Positions 37,569 to 45,240 of a stretch of 64,000 nt of DNA are shown here, in pieces (the first letter of the stretch is position 1; each line of letters starts with the position of its first letter). The position numbers were made by a program, and so were the translations under genes. Origin of the DNA: Leuconostoc citreum (lineage in GTDB: Bacteria; Bacillota; Bacilli; Lactobacillales; Lactobacillaceae); contig NZ_PUFH01000005.1 in assembly GCF_004354555.1 (NCBI RefSeq), positions 1 to 64,000 on the forward strand, read 5' to 3'. The notes beneath the pieces were generated by a model. The model was given only the letters and a program-made list of their open reading frames with translations. It did not search any database and was not told the DNA's origin.

Positions 37569-37907
37569 TTAATTAACGAATGAAGTGTTTTTTGCTTTCC
37601 AATCTTCAAGTTTGATAAAAACCCAAAATCCGTAAATGCCTAGTGTCACTAGTGTTAAGGCTAGCCATTTAATCCAATTTCCAAAAAGTCCGATTGCGCT
37701 GCCACTAAAATACATTCTGTGACCATCAACAACAGTGTGGTTAACTTTCCAACCATAGACCATGACAAGAGCCCAAGGGTATAGAATGCCTAAAGAAAAC
37801 GCTGTTAATATGAAACCTAGAATAGACCAGCCAATCCATTCAAATAATCCACCATCAAAAAATGAACTTCTACCATACTTCGTTAAAGGTCCAAACTCTA
37901 CAGGCAT
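37569..37907 (-). CDS. DUF898-like membrane protein
   Basis: A 112-residue protein with two or three membrane segments. GGLFEWIGWSILGFILTAFSLGILYPWALVM, NHTVVDGHRMYFSG and a C-terminal LGIYGFWVFIKLEDWKAKNT resemble the DUF898/YjgN pattern. AAGGAG precedes the ATG at 37907. Function unknown; similar genes are frequent in Gram-positive prophages near the repressor. Confidence 0.65.
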   Translation of the reverse strand: MPVEFGPLTKYGRSSFFDGGLFEWIGWSILGFILTAFSLGILYPWALVMVYGWKVNHTVVDGHRMYFSGSAIGLFGNWIKWLALTLVTLGIYGFWVFIKLEDWKAKNTSFVN

Positions 37908-37949
37908 ATTTGTCTCCTTAAACCTTTTATTGTGGTTGCTTGGCACATA

Positions 37950-37970
37950 TATGTACGCCCAAAGGGGCAT
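37950..37970 (-). repeat. Lysogeny-module repeat, copy C
   Basis: TATGTAC then GCCC-AAAG-GGGC. The loop differs from copies A and B but the stem is kept. Confidence 0.75.
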
Positions 37971-37973
37971 TAA

Positions 37974-38633
37974 TTATAAACCTAAGATTTGTCTCTTTTT
38001 AGCATCAAAATCTTCTTGTGTGATTATACCTTGGTCTAATAATTCTTTTAAAGCTATTAAATCACTTAAACCATTGTCGGTTCTTTCCTCTTTATATATA
38101 GTTTCTTCTACAGTTTCAGTATTGTTATTTATAATACTTTTTAACTTAGAAAACAACTCTTCACTGTACGTGATTTTAAGCAGTGATTGATAAGGTGTAT
38201 TTTGGATTAAAACAATTTTTCTTTTGATATCTTGAGTTGTGATTGACTGTATTTTATTCTCTTTTTTTGCTGTTAAACCGCCTACAACTGTTCCTACACC
38301 AGGCATCAAAATTGTCCCAACAACTGATCTGGTTATGACGCCTTTTCTTTTTCCTACGTTTTTTGTTTGTGTTTTTTCGTTTATTTTTTCATCAATTTTA
38401 ACTTCTGTAATGTTTTTGTACTCGACATATACATCTTTGAAGTAGCTTTCAGTAGAAACCTTTATGATTTTTAATTCATCATTAAACTTATTTATACCAA
38501 TTCGTCCGCTGGCTACAAATTTTGATTTCAACTCTATTTGATAGTTATCGTACTTCTTTTTATTTTCCTTTTCTTTAGAAGCTTTTTCCTGTGATAGTTG
38601 CATTTCCTTCTTGATTCCATCAAACAATCCCAT
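37974..38633 (-). CDS. SHOCT-domain prophage protein
   Basis: A 219-residue protein. A charged N-terminal helix is followed by a PH-like beta region (FVASGRIGINKFNDELKIIKVS). A short Gly-rich hydrophobic patch comes next (GTILMPGVGTVVGGLTA). It ends in a SHOCT motif (LIALKELLDQGIITQEDFDAKKRQIL). AAAGGAG precedes the ATG. Proteins of this layout are common prophage lysogenic cargo with no settled function. Second gene of the leftward operon, after the repressor. Confidence 0.7.
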   Translation of the reverse strand: MGLFDGIKKEMQLSQEKASKEKENKKKYDNYQIELKSKFVASGRIGINKFNDELKIIKVSTESYFKDVYVEYKNITEVKIDEKINEKTQTKNVGKRKGVITRSVVGTILMPGVGTVVGGLTAKKENKIQSITTQDIKRKIVLIQNTPYQSLLKITYSEELFSKLKSIINNNTETVEETIYKEERTDNGLSDLIALKELLDQGIITQEDFDAKKRQILGL

Positions 38634-38652
38634 AATAAATTCTCCTTTAATA

Positions 38653-38675
38653 TATGTACCCGCATAAGCGGTTTA
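38653..38675 (-). repeat. Lysogeny-module repeat, copy D (divergent)
   Basis: TATGTAC then CCGC-ATAA-GCGG. The stem sequence is different, but the position, flank and 4-bp stem length match the other copies. Confidence 0.55.
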
Positions 38676-39359
38676 TAATACAACGACACCGAATATTGAT
38701 AGTTCATGCTCATCATTTATAGGCATGTCGTTGTATTTTTTATTTAGCGATACTAAACGGCAACCATTTTCATCACGCATAAACTTTTTAACGTAAGCTT
38801 GATGGTCATAATCAGCAATAACGAATTGACCATTGCGAACTTCTTTTGTTTTCTTAACAAATATAATTTGTTTGTCAGCGAATGTTGGTTCCATAGAGTC
38901 GCCATTAACGACAACGGCAAAATCATGAATAGGTATTTCACCATCATAATCTACTAACTCAGGCTTATTGTCAGATAAATATTCTCCGTTTCCAGCAGAG
39001 ACAGCACCATAAACACTGACTTGATTTTTAGTTTTAGAAGGGAACACAAGTATGTTATTTTGTTCGTCTAATTGTTGATGGGCAAACTCAAATACTTTTT
39101 TCTTTCTAAGAGTATCAAGCTTATTGTATATAGAACTAATATCGTTATCTTGAGAAATACCTAAAATATATTCAGGTGTTACTCCTAAAACCTTAGCGAA
39201 CTCATTAACTCGGTTTAATGGAAATTCTCGAGTACCGTTGAAATATCTTGACACAGCAGACTTTGCCATATCAACTCTACGTGCCAATTCACTAATAGAA
39301 TATCCTCGTTTATCAGTGAGCTCCTTTATTAAGTAAATTATTTCATCGTTGGTACGCAT
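38673..39359 (-). CDS. CI-like repressor, S24 self-cleaving
   Basis: A 228-residue repressor. The N-terminal HTH (YSISELARRVDMAKSAVSRYFNGTREFPL) is of the XRE type. The C-terminal LexA/S24 peptidase domain has Ser in VNGDSMEPTF and Lys in QAYVKKFMRD. An Ala-Gly cleavage site is likely in YGAVSAGNGEY. It should keep the prophage silent and be inactivated by RecA during SOS. Divergent from cro. Confidence 0.93.
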   Translation of the reverse strand: MRTNDEIIYLIKELTDKRGYSISELARRVDMAKSAVSRYFNGTREFPLNRVNEFAKVLGVTPEYILGISQDNDISSIYNKLDTLRKKKVFEFAHQQLDEQNNILVFPSKTKNQVSVYGAVSAGNGEYLSDNKPELVDYDGEIPIHDFAVVVNGDSMEPTFADKQIIFVKKTKEVRNGQFVIADYDHQAYVKKFMRDENGCRLVSLNKKYNDMPINDEHELSIFGVVVL

Positions 39360-39388
39360 TAATTTTCTCCGTAAAAAGTATTTTCTTT

Positions 39389-39417
39389 ATTATATCATCG
39401 TTCCCAAAAGTATACAA
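39389..39417 (-). promoter_or_regulatory. Repressor-maintenance promoter (leftward)
   Basis: Minus strand: TTGTAT (39417-39412), 17-base spacer, TGA-TATAAT extended -10 (39394-39389). A CGTTCCC half-operator lies in the spacer. Confidence 0.65.
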
Positions 39418-39463
39418 ATAAAACTCGATAAAGAACAAAAAGAATTTTATTTGAAATAAAACG

Positions 39464-39492
39464 TTGACAAATGAGAACGAGAGTTGTATATT
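39464..39492 (+). promoter_or_regulatory. Early lytic promoter (rightward, cro)
   Basis: Perfect TTGACA (39464-39469), 17-base spacer, TATATT (39487-39492). The spacer contains GAGAACGA, an operator-like half-site. Confidence 0.8.
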
Positions 39493-39497
39493 TATAT

Positions 39498-39515
39498 CGT
39501 ACCCGAAAGAGAACG
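39498..39515. promoter_or_regulatory. Putative CI/Cro operator
   Basis: CGTACCCGAAAGAGAACG, which matches 14 of 18 bases of CGTTCCCAATAAAGAACG at 39740-39757 near the end of cro. Related half-sites lie at 39399-39405 (CGTTCCC), 39430-39436 (AAAGAAC) and 39473-39480. Confidence 0.5.
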
Positions 39516-39530
39516 AAAGGAGGATGAATT

Positions 39531-39773
39531 ATGAATGTGAATTTAAAACGTCTGAAAGCTGAAAGAATAGCTAACGGTCTAACGCAGGATGAAATGTCAT
39601 TGCGAATGGGCTGGAAATCAAGAACGCCTTATGCAAAACGCGAGTTGGGATTAGTTCCTATTGGAGCTGATGAGTTAGCGAAGGCAGCTGAGATATTAGG
39701 ATATGATACAAACTCAGTGGGTATTTTTTTTACTCTAAACGTTCCCAATAAAGAACGAAAGCAGCCAGTATAG
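39531..39773 (+). CDS. Cro-like HTH repressor
   Basis: An 80-residue XRE-type helix-turn-helix protein (LKAERIANGLTQDEMSLRMGWKSRTPYAKRELGLVPIGADEL). AAAGGAGG precedes the ATG. First gene of the rightward lytic transcript, opposite the CI gene. Confidence 0.85.
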   Translation: MNVNLKRLKAERIANGLTQDEMSLRMGWKSRTPYAKRELGLVPIGADELAKAAEILGYDTNSVGIFFTLNVPNKERKQPV

Positions 39774-39790
39774 AAAGGAAAAGGTACAAC

Positions 39791-40585
39791 ATGCAAAATC
39801 AAATTAAGGTGTTTGACAACCTAAAAGTCAAAGAAGAAAACGGTCAAGTGCTGTTCGATGCAGAAACGTCAGCGATAGGGCTAGGGATTTCACGTATCGC
39901 ATCAAGCGGTAACATTTCGGTTCGTTGGGAACGAGTAAATAAATATTTGTTCATACCCACAAGTGGGCATGAAATAAAGCGCGGTGATTTCATCACTGAA
40001 CCGCAATTCTACAAGTTGGCAATCAAAGCTAATAATGAAACAGCCGAAAAGTTCCAAGACTGGGTCACGTCAGAAGTCCTGCCAGCAATTCGTAAACATG
40101 GCGCATACATGACAGACAAGACAATCGAAGATGTCCTAACTAATCCAGACACAATTATTCGATTGGCAACTGATTTGAAAAATGAACGTCAAGCAAAATT
40201 AGAGTTGGAACAAGAAAACTCTGTCTTGCTCCAACAGAATAACGAGATGAAACCAAAGGCGGATTATACAGATTTAGTCCTATCAAATAAAGCATTAGTC
40301 AACATCACGTTCATTGCCAAAGATTATGGACTGAGTGGACTTGCAATGAACAAACTATTGCATCAACTTGGCGTTCAATACAATCAATCAGGTGTATGGC
40401 TACTATATGCAAAACACCAGAAAAAAGGCTGGACACAATCAGAAACTCAAGAAGTTGCTCGCAAAGATGGCACGAAGAAGCTCGTAATGAACACAAAGTG
40501 GACACAAAAAGGTCGGTTAGGTTTGTATGAATTGCTTAAAGCAAATGGATACTTACCAGTAATTGAACAAGACCAACCAGCATAA
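39791..40585 (+). CDS. Phage antirepressor (Ant)
   Basis: A 264-residue antirepressor. The N-terminal part has a BRO/antirepressor pattern (FDAETSAIGLGISR…VRWERVNKYL…FQDWVTSEVLPAIRKHGAYM). A coiled-coil linker follows. The KilAC-type C-terminal domain (KALVNITFIAKDYGLSGLAMNKLLHQLGVQY) contains a DNA-binding helix pair. It should counter the repressor upon induction. Follows cro after 17 bases. Confidence 0.88.
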   Translation: MQNQIKVFDNLKVKEENGQVLFDAETSAIGLGISRIASSGNISVRWERVNKYLFIPTSGHEIKRGDFITEPQFYKLAIKANNETAEKFQDWVTSEVLPAIRKHGAYMTDKTIEDVLTNPDTIIRLATDLKNERQAKLELEQENSVLLQQNNEMKPKADYTDLVLSNKALVNITFIAKDYGLSGLAMNKLLHQLGVQYNQSGVWLLYAKHQKKGWTQSETQEVARKDGTKKLVMNTKWTQKGRLGLYELLKANGYLPVIEQDQPA

Positions 40586-40595
40586 GGAGGAAGTC

Positions 40596-40793
40596 ATGGC
40601 AACATTTGATGGTCGCGGATATAACATCGGCGAAATCGTTGATAAGGAGCATTTAAACATCTCAAGGAATACGTTTAATAAACACATTCGAAGGGATAAG
40701 ACATTTCCTAAACCATATATTAGTACAGGAAATACAGTGATGTATTGGGGAACGCGAATTCAATATTGGTTGGATAAAAAGTCAGGGAGTTAA
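40596..40793 (+). CDS. Small HTH protein, excisionase-like
   Basis: A 65-residue protein with a MerR/Xis-type arrangement (YNIGEIVDKEHLNISRNTFNKHIRRDKTFPKPYIS…YWGTRIQYWLDKK). AAGGAGG precedes the ATG at 40596. Possibly an excisionase or small activator. Confidence 0.55.
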   Translation: MATFDGRGYNIGEIVDKEHLNISRNTFNKHIRRDKTFPKPYISTGNTVMYWGTRIQYWLDKKSGS

Positions 40794-40796
40794 CAC

Positions 40797-40886
40797 ATGG
40801 AATACGCATCAATTATCGGCATCGTGTTTGTTGTCGTTGCAGCATTCATCGGTGGTGTAGTCGTAGGCGACAGTTTAGGTAAGTGA
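40797..40886 (+). CDS. Small membrane peptide (29 aa)
   Basis: One hydrophobic helix (YASIIGIVFVVVAAFIGGVVVG). Starts 3 bases after the preceding stop and ends 1 base before the next ATG, so coupling supports it being real. Confidence 0.45.
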   Translation: MEYASIIGIVFVVVAAFIGGVVVGDSLGK

Positions 40887-40887
40887 C

Positions 40888-41085
40888 ATGGCAAATAACA
40901 ACTACCCCAGTGGTATGACGGTAGCAGACTGGCAACATGTAGGTGAATTGCCAACACGTTATGAAACACGCCTAGAGTACCTTAGAAATGAGCGCAGCAA
41001 GTCATTAGATAAGATTGACAAAGTGAATGATTACATTCATGAATTGGACGACGAGATACGTCAACTGGAGTTTGGTGATGAATAG
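40888..41085 (+). CDS. Small phage protein, unknown
   Basis: A 65-residue protein with a coiled-coil-like, charged C-terminal half (LEYLRNERSKSLDKIDKVNDYIHELDDEIRQLE). No family recognised. Overlaps the next gene by 8 bases. Confidence 0.55.
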   Translation: MANNNYPSGMTVADWQHVGELPTRYETRLEYLRNERSKSLDKIDKVNDYIHELDDEIRQLEFGDE

Positions 41086-41275
41086 GTTACGAGAGTTGAG
41101 ACTGGAACACAAAGAACGTCAAATTGATCTGTCTGTTGGTGTGGGAATTGATACACAGGATATATCAAGATACGAGCGTGGTGTGACAGTCCCAAGTCTA
41201 AAAAGGTTAATCATATTCGCTGATTATTACAACGTCAGCATTGATTATCTAGTTGGGAGGTCAGATGAAGGATAA
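41078..41275 (+). CDS. Small XRE-type HTH protein
   Basis: A 65-residue HTH (LRELRLEHKERQIDLSVGVGIDTQDISRYERGVTVPSL…YNVSIDYLVGRSDE). I chose the ATG at 41078, inside the end of the preceding gene, with TGGAG upstream. A transcription regulator within the early region. Confidence 0.7.
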   Translation: MNRLRELRLEHKERQIDLSVGVGIDTQDISRYERGVTVPSLKRLIIFADYYNVSIDYLVGRSDEG

Positions 41276-41441
41276 AGAACTAATTACAGAGTTGCAGAAC
41301 ATGCGTATGCGTATGCGTCTCGGTGTTCTGCGAGACAACATCAGAAGTCGTGATGAAATAGCTGGAGAATATGCAGGCGATGTTATGTCGTTTATGACTA
41401 ACATCTTGTCACGGATTAGCAAAGAAAAGGTGGATAAATAA
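41265..41441 (+). CDS. Small phage protein, unknown
   Basis: A 58-residue charged helical protein (KELITELQNMRMRMRLGVLRDN…). GGGAGG precedes the ATG at 41265. It overlaps both neighbours, which supports coupled translation. Confidence 0.5.
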   Translation: MKDKELITELQNMRMRMRLGVLRDNIRSRDEIAGEYAGDVMSFMTNILSRISKEKVDK

Positions 41442-41602
41442 TGAATAACAAAACAGTCGCAAATCTATATAAAAACTTAGACGAATTGAGTGAATTAATT
41501 AGTGACGAATGCGAAAGTGGATATGTCGATAAAGAAAAAATACACACCATAGCCGAAGTGATGAAGTGTATTTCTAAAACTATTAAGAATTTGAAAGACT
41601 AA
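41441..41602 (+). CDS. Small phage protein, unknown (53 aa)
   Basis: Begins MNNKTVANLYKNLDELSEL; acidic and helical. Its ATG overlaps the preceding TAA by one base. Its last 20 bases overlap the end of a gene on the other strand. Confidence 0.5.
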   Translation: MNNKTVANLYKNLDELSELISDECESGYVDKEKIHTIAEVMKCISKTIKNLKD

Positions 41603-41813
41603 TGTAATCAATGTCTTTACTATCCAAGAATAGCGTTTGATGACCTTTGAACGTTAGTGCTCTTAAACTTGTTTTATTTAGCAAAAATGAGTTTTTGAAT
41701 TCTTCGATACTAACGGTTTGATGCTTAGAAGTAGCAGAACGTAAAACATTAACTTCGGTAACGTCACTTGCACTGATTAACTGTCCAGATGTAGTTCTAA
41801 TTAATACTTTCAA
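41583..41813 (-). CDS. Leftward small gene inside the early region
   Basis: A 76-residue protein of unknown family, mostly beta in pattern (KVLIRTTSGQLISASDVTEVNV…FLDSKDIDYISLSN). A TTG start at 41813 is supported by AAGGAG 7 bases upstream. Opposite in direction to all its neighbours, so it likely has its own promoter and may be expressed in the lysogen. Confidence 0.5.
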   Translation of the reverse strand: MKVLIRTTSGQLISASDVTEVNVLRSATSKHQTVSIEEFKNSFLLNKTSLRALTFKGHQTLFLDSKDIDYISLSNS

Positions 41814-41938
41814 AATATTTCTCCTTCTGCATAGATTATGAAAATCGTATGCTATCAAATTTGCAAACGCCAGTTCGTAACGACCGAACGTTTGTAACTT
41901 AATTATATCTCAAACAAACAATAAAAGGAGGACTAAAG
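41814..41938. promoter_or_regulatory. Divergent intergenic region with direct repeats
   Basis: Between the leftward 76-aa gene and the rightward HTH gene. Holds GTTCGTAAC (41873-41881) and GTTTGTAAC (41890-41898) as direct repeats, suggesting an operator for the adjacent HTH protein. Confidence 0.4.
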
Positions 41939-42151
41939 ATGGCATTGACAATAGGTGAAAAAATAATTTTAAAACTTGATGAAACTGGTAAAACAGGCTA
42001 CTGGTTGGCGAAAAAATCAGGTATTTCATTTGGGGCATTGTACCCCATATTAACTAACAAAAGATTAAATCCTACGTTTAGCACAATGGACAAAATAGCT
42101 GATGCATTAAATGTCAGTTTAGATGAATTTAGAAGTAAGGAGGTTGATTAG
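41939..42151 (+). CDS. XRE-type HTH regulator
   Basis: A 70-residue HTH protein (EKIILKLDETGKTGYWLAKKSGISFGALYPILTNKRLNPTFSTMDKIADALNVSLDEF). AAAGGAGG precedes the ATG. Its TAG overlaps the GTG of the replication gene. Confidence 0.75.
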   Translation: MALTIGEKIILKLDETGKTGYWLAKKSGISFGALYPILTNKRLNPTFSTMDKIADALNVSLDEFRSKEVD

Positions 42152-42915
42152 TGGCACAGAGAAGAATGTTCAGCAAAAAAGTAACTGATACCGATACATT
42201 TCTAGACATGCCATTGTCTACACAAGCATTGTATTTTCACTTGAATATGCACGCTGATGATGATGGATTTATTGACAATACTAAGACGATTCAACGAATG
42301 ATCGGCTCAAGTGATGATGATAGAAAGTTGTTAGTTGCTAAGCAATTTATAATACCTTTTGAAAACGGTTTAGTAGTCATAAAAGATTGGCGAGTTCATA
42401 ACTATATACAAGGAGATAGGTACCACAAAACCCAGTATATCAACGAAAAGAGTCAGCTTGTTGTTGAAGAAAACAATATGTATACAAAACGTGTACAAGA
42501 AGTGTCCAACATGGATACGCAGGTAAGGTTAGGTAAGGATAGGTTAGGTAAGGTTAGTAAAGATATATTGTCTGGTTCTGACGAACCCGACCACGTACCT
42601 TACAAAGAAATTGTTGATTACTTGAATGAAAAGACAGGTAGCAAGTATCGCAGTAGCGGTTCAAAAACAAAATCATTGATTAAAGCAAGAACTAACGAAG
42701 GATTTAGTCTTGATGATTTTAAGACAGTCATTGAAAAGAAAGCAAAAGAGTGGTCAGGCACAACTATGGAAAAGTATTTAAGACCTGAAACTTTGTTTGG
42801 AACTAAATTTGAAGGTTATCTGAACGAGAAACAGTCAGCCAATCAAAAGCAGATTGGTTATGGCAAACAGAAACATCAAGGTATAGTCCCTAAGTTTTTG
42901 CAAGGTAAGGTTTAG
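42151..42915 (+). CDS. Phage replication protein (DnaD-like, conserved C-terminal domain)
   Basis: A 254-residue protein. The N-terminal half (RRMFSKKVTDTDTFLDMPLSTQALYFHLNMHADDDGFIDN…) is the winged-helix pattern found in phage replisome organisers. The C-terminal segment (YKEIVDYLNEKTGSKYRSSGSKTKSLIKARTNEGFSLDDFKTVIEKKAKEW) is the conserved phage C-terminal domain. It probably binds the phage origin and recruits host helicase. GTG start with AAGGAGG upstream. Confidence 0.85.
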   Translation: MAQRRMFSKKVTDTDTFLDMPLSTQALYFHLNMHADDDGFIDNTKTIQRMIGSSDDDRKLLVAKQFIIPFENGLVVIKDWRVHNYIQGDRYHKTQYINEKSQLVVEENNMYTKRVQEVSNMDTQVRLGKDRLGKVSKDILSGSDEPDHVPYKEIVDYLNEKTGSKYRSSGSKTKSLIKARTNEGFSLDDFKTVIEKKAKEWSGTTMEKYLRPETLFGTKFEGYLNEKQSANQKQIGYGKQKHQGIVPKFLQGKV

Positions 42916-42918
42916 TCA

Positions 42919-43185
42919 ATGGCAAAGATTGAGAAATGGGTCAGCGACTTCGTTAGGACAGCCATAGCTTTAAAAGCATCAGGATTGCGTACAAGCAACG
43001 ATAACAATTTGTTTGTACAAATAGACACTGAAGAGCTTGGCACTCGTCTAAAAGCAAATGGCGGGCTAAAAGAGATGATCAGTTATGTAGCACAGGCTGA
43101 TAACTTTTCTATAAGGTCAACATGGGAATCATCTCCGACAGCTATTAAAACCTTGCAAGAAATGAGAGCAGAAAAAAACGCCTAA
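42919..43185 (+). CDS. Small phage protein, unknown (88 aa)
   Basis: Soluble protein starting MAKIEKWVSDFVRTAIALKASG. No family recognised. Four bases after the replication gene. Confidence 0.5.
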   Translation: MAKIEKWVSDFVRTAIALKASGLRTSNDNNLFVQIDTEELGTRLKANGGLKEMISYVAQADNFSIRSTWESSPTAIKTLQEMRAEKNA

Positions 43186-43200
43186 CAGCTGGAACTGTTA
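43183..43200. repeat. Inverted repeat
   Basis: TAACAG-CTGGAA-CTGTTA at the end of the 88-aa gene. A small hairpin; no T-run. Confidence 0.35.
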
Positions 43201-43262
43201 AAGCGTAGGTGTATCTGGACTGATAACACTTCAAGAATATCAAGAAATGAGGAATAAGGCAA

Positions 43263-43862
43263 ATGATAAATGAACTAGCACAACCAAAAGTAGACGTAAA
43301 AGATGGCCAAATTAATTTCAAAAATGTAGACCAGTTCAAAAGTGACTTTGAACAAATTATTCAAAGAAATAACAACTTTATCGTTACTGATGAAACATTA
43401 ACTGGATCAAAAAAAGCCAGAGCAGAATTACGTAATGCGGCAAAAGAGTCAGCAGCATGGCGTAGCAAAATCAAGGCAGAACTATTGAAACCGTTTGAAG
43501 ATGTGGCTGAAATAGCGATCAGCTTTGAAAAGAAAGCTAAATCAGCAGCTGATGCAATCGATTCGGATGTCAAAGTGTTTGATGAAGCTGAAAAGCAGAA
43601 ACGATTAGACGGCTTAAAAACTTATGTTGATGCTAGAGCAAAAGAACTGGGCATTGAAACGATTACAGAATTTAATGACAAGCATTTAATCAAGGGTAAT
43701 TTTAACGGTACTAAGCCGAAGCAAAAATTTATCGATGAATTTATCGAACCAGAATTATCACGGTTAGTTTCTGAAAAAGAGTTAAAAATTGCAAACGCTG
43801 CAGCTGTAAAAAATTATGCAGAGAGTAAAGGATTTGATCCAGAGGCTACATTCATTCACTAG
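43263..43862 (+). pseudogene. DUF1351 protein, N-terminal part (frame broken)
   Basis: 199 residues of a DUF1351 phage protein (AQPKVDVKDGQINFKNVDQFKSDFEQII…, then KAKSAADAIDSDVKVFDEAEKQKRLDGLKTYVDARAKELGI). It stops at 43860-43862, just after FDPEATFIH. In the -1 frame the reading continues at once with HSLDFKTLAQIMGDIDGDVERKR, the expected continuation. So the gene is interrupted by a single-base change near 43851-43859, or is read with a frameshift. Confidence 0.75.
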
Positions 43863-43885
43863 ATTTTAAGACTCTTGCACAGATT

Positions 43886-44173
43886 ATGGGTGACATTGAC
43901 GGCGATGTGGAGCGCAAAAGAAAACGGGAAGAAGCTGAAAAAGCGATTGCTGAGATGGAAGCTCGAAAAGAGCAAGAAAAAATTGAGAACGCAAAATCTA
44001 CAGGTAATAAAAAAGTTGACGAAGAAACAGGTGAGATTATTCAAAATACGCAGCCTGTTCCTGAAAAAACATATAACAGGACACTATACATCATCGAAGC
44101 AACGAGTGCGCAACTGAACCAATTAGCAGATTATATGAAATCAAATAATATTGCTTTCAGGGGTGAAAAATGA
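43886..44173 (+). pseudogene. DUF1351 protein, C-terminal part
   Basis: 95 residues (MGDIDGDVERKRKREEAEKAI…KTYNRTLYIIEATSAQLNQLADYMKSNNIAFRGEK). They match the charged helix and the final TxTSAQLNQLADYMKSNNI-type segment that ends intact DUF1351 proteins. Could be translated alone from the ATG at 43886. Overlaps the ERF gene by 4 bases. Confidence 0.7.
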
Positions 44174-44793
44174 CTGAATTCAAAAATCTTTATGAAGCGT
44201 TGGCTGAAACTCAAAATCATATTGAACAGCCGAAAAAAGACGCTAGCAACCCAATGTTTAAGTCGAGTTATGTGACATTAGATGCAGTTATTAATGCAAT
44301 AGTTAATGCGCGAAAGTCATCGGGGGCAAAATTCTTTTTTACTAATATTGTGCAAGACGGCATTATGATTACTCGTATTATCGGATACGGGGACACATTA
44401 GATTTGTCTGGGTCAAAAGTAGCAGACGACCTCGGAAATAGGGGGACGAACTCGGCTCAAGCAGAGGGCTCAGCATTGACGTATGCCAGACGGTATAGCT
44501 TATCTATGGCATTTGGTATTGCAAGTGATGTTGATGATGACGGAAATAGTGCAGGCGTATCAAATCGCAAACCATCTCAACCAAAACTGATATCGAAAGA
44601 AAAAATTTTACTGCTAGAAAAATTGATTGAAGAAACATCTGAATTGAGTGGCCAAGAAATGATGGCATTTACATTGAAAGCGGCAAACGTCACAGCTTTG
44701 GATTTCGTTACAGAAGAGAATTACAAACCATTACTTGCAAAAGTGACGGAATGGCATCAGAAAGCAGAGGAGAAAGCAAATGAACCAAGTTAA
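44170..44793 (+). CDS. ERF family single-strand annealing protein
   Basis: A 207-residue phage recombinase (LYEALAETQNHIEQPKKDASNPMFKSSYVTLDAVINAI, then EGSALTYARRYSLSMAFGIASDVDDDGN). ERF proteins anneal complementary single strands in phage recombination. Overlaps ssb by 14 bases, so the two are coupled, consistent with joint action. Confidence 0.92.
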   Translation: MTEFKNLYEALAETQNHIEQPKKDASNPMFKSSYVTLDAVINAIVNARKSSGAKFFFTNIVQDGIMITRIIGYGDTLDLSGSKVADDLGNRGTNSAQAEGSALTYARRYSLSMAFGIASDVDDDGNSAGVSNRKPSQPKLISKEKILLLEKLIEETSELSGQEMMAFTLKAANVTALDFVTEENYKPLLAKVTEWHQKAEEKANEPS

Positions 44794-45229
44794 TTTAATC
44801 GGTCGTTTATCAAAGGACATTGAAGTTAGATATACACAATCAGGAAAAGCAGTTGGAAGTGGTTCAATCGCAGTTAATCGCCGTTTTAAAAGCGCTAATG
44901 GTGAGCGCCAAGCTGACTTTATCAACTTTGTTATCTGGGACAAGGCGGCTGAAAATCTAGCTAACTTCACACACAAAGGCTCACAGGTTGGTCTAGGTGG
45001 CGAATGGCAAACGCGCAACTATGAAAACAACAGTGGCCAAAAAGTCTATGTGAATGAGTTGGTAGTTAGTAACTTTGATTTATTAGAGCCAAAAGCTGCG
45101 ACACAGACACAAAGAAATTTAGACAACGTGGATCCATTCGCCGGACAGAACACAAAGCAGTCACCTAATCCTTTTGCAGCATCGGGAAAAACAGAAATTG
45201 ACATTTCAGATGATGACTTGCCATTCTGA
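44780..45229 (+). CDS. ssb: Phage single-stranded DNA-binding protein
   Basis: A 149-residue SSB. OB-fold start (MNQVNLIGRLSKDIEVRYTQSGKAVGSGSIAVNRRF), ADFINFVIWDKAAENLANF, and the acidic DDDLPF tail that binds partner proteins. Confidence 0.95.
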   Translation: MNQVNLIGRLSKDIEVRYTQSGKAVGSGSIAVNRRFKSANGERQADFINFVIWDKAAENLANFTHKGSQVGLGGEWQTRNYENNSGQKVYVNELVVSNFDLLEPKAATQTQRNLDNVDPFAGQNTKQSPNPFAASGKTEIDISDDDLPF

Positions 45230-45240
45230 TTGGTGATGTC

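Noticed and set aside
37197-38675. CRISPR array
   Set aside because: The repeats lie between genes at irregular spacing of 350-700 bases, with coding sequence between them.
41078-44173. GAAC/GTTC sequences in the early region as LexA boxes
   Set aside because: None has the correct 4-base spacing; they fit local repressor half-sites better.
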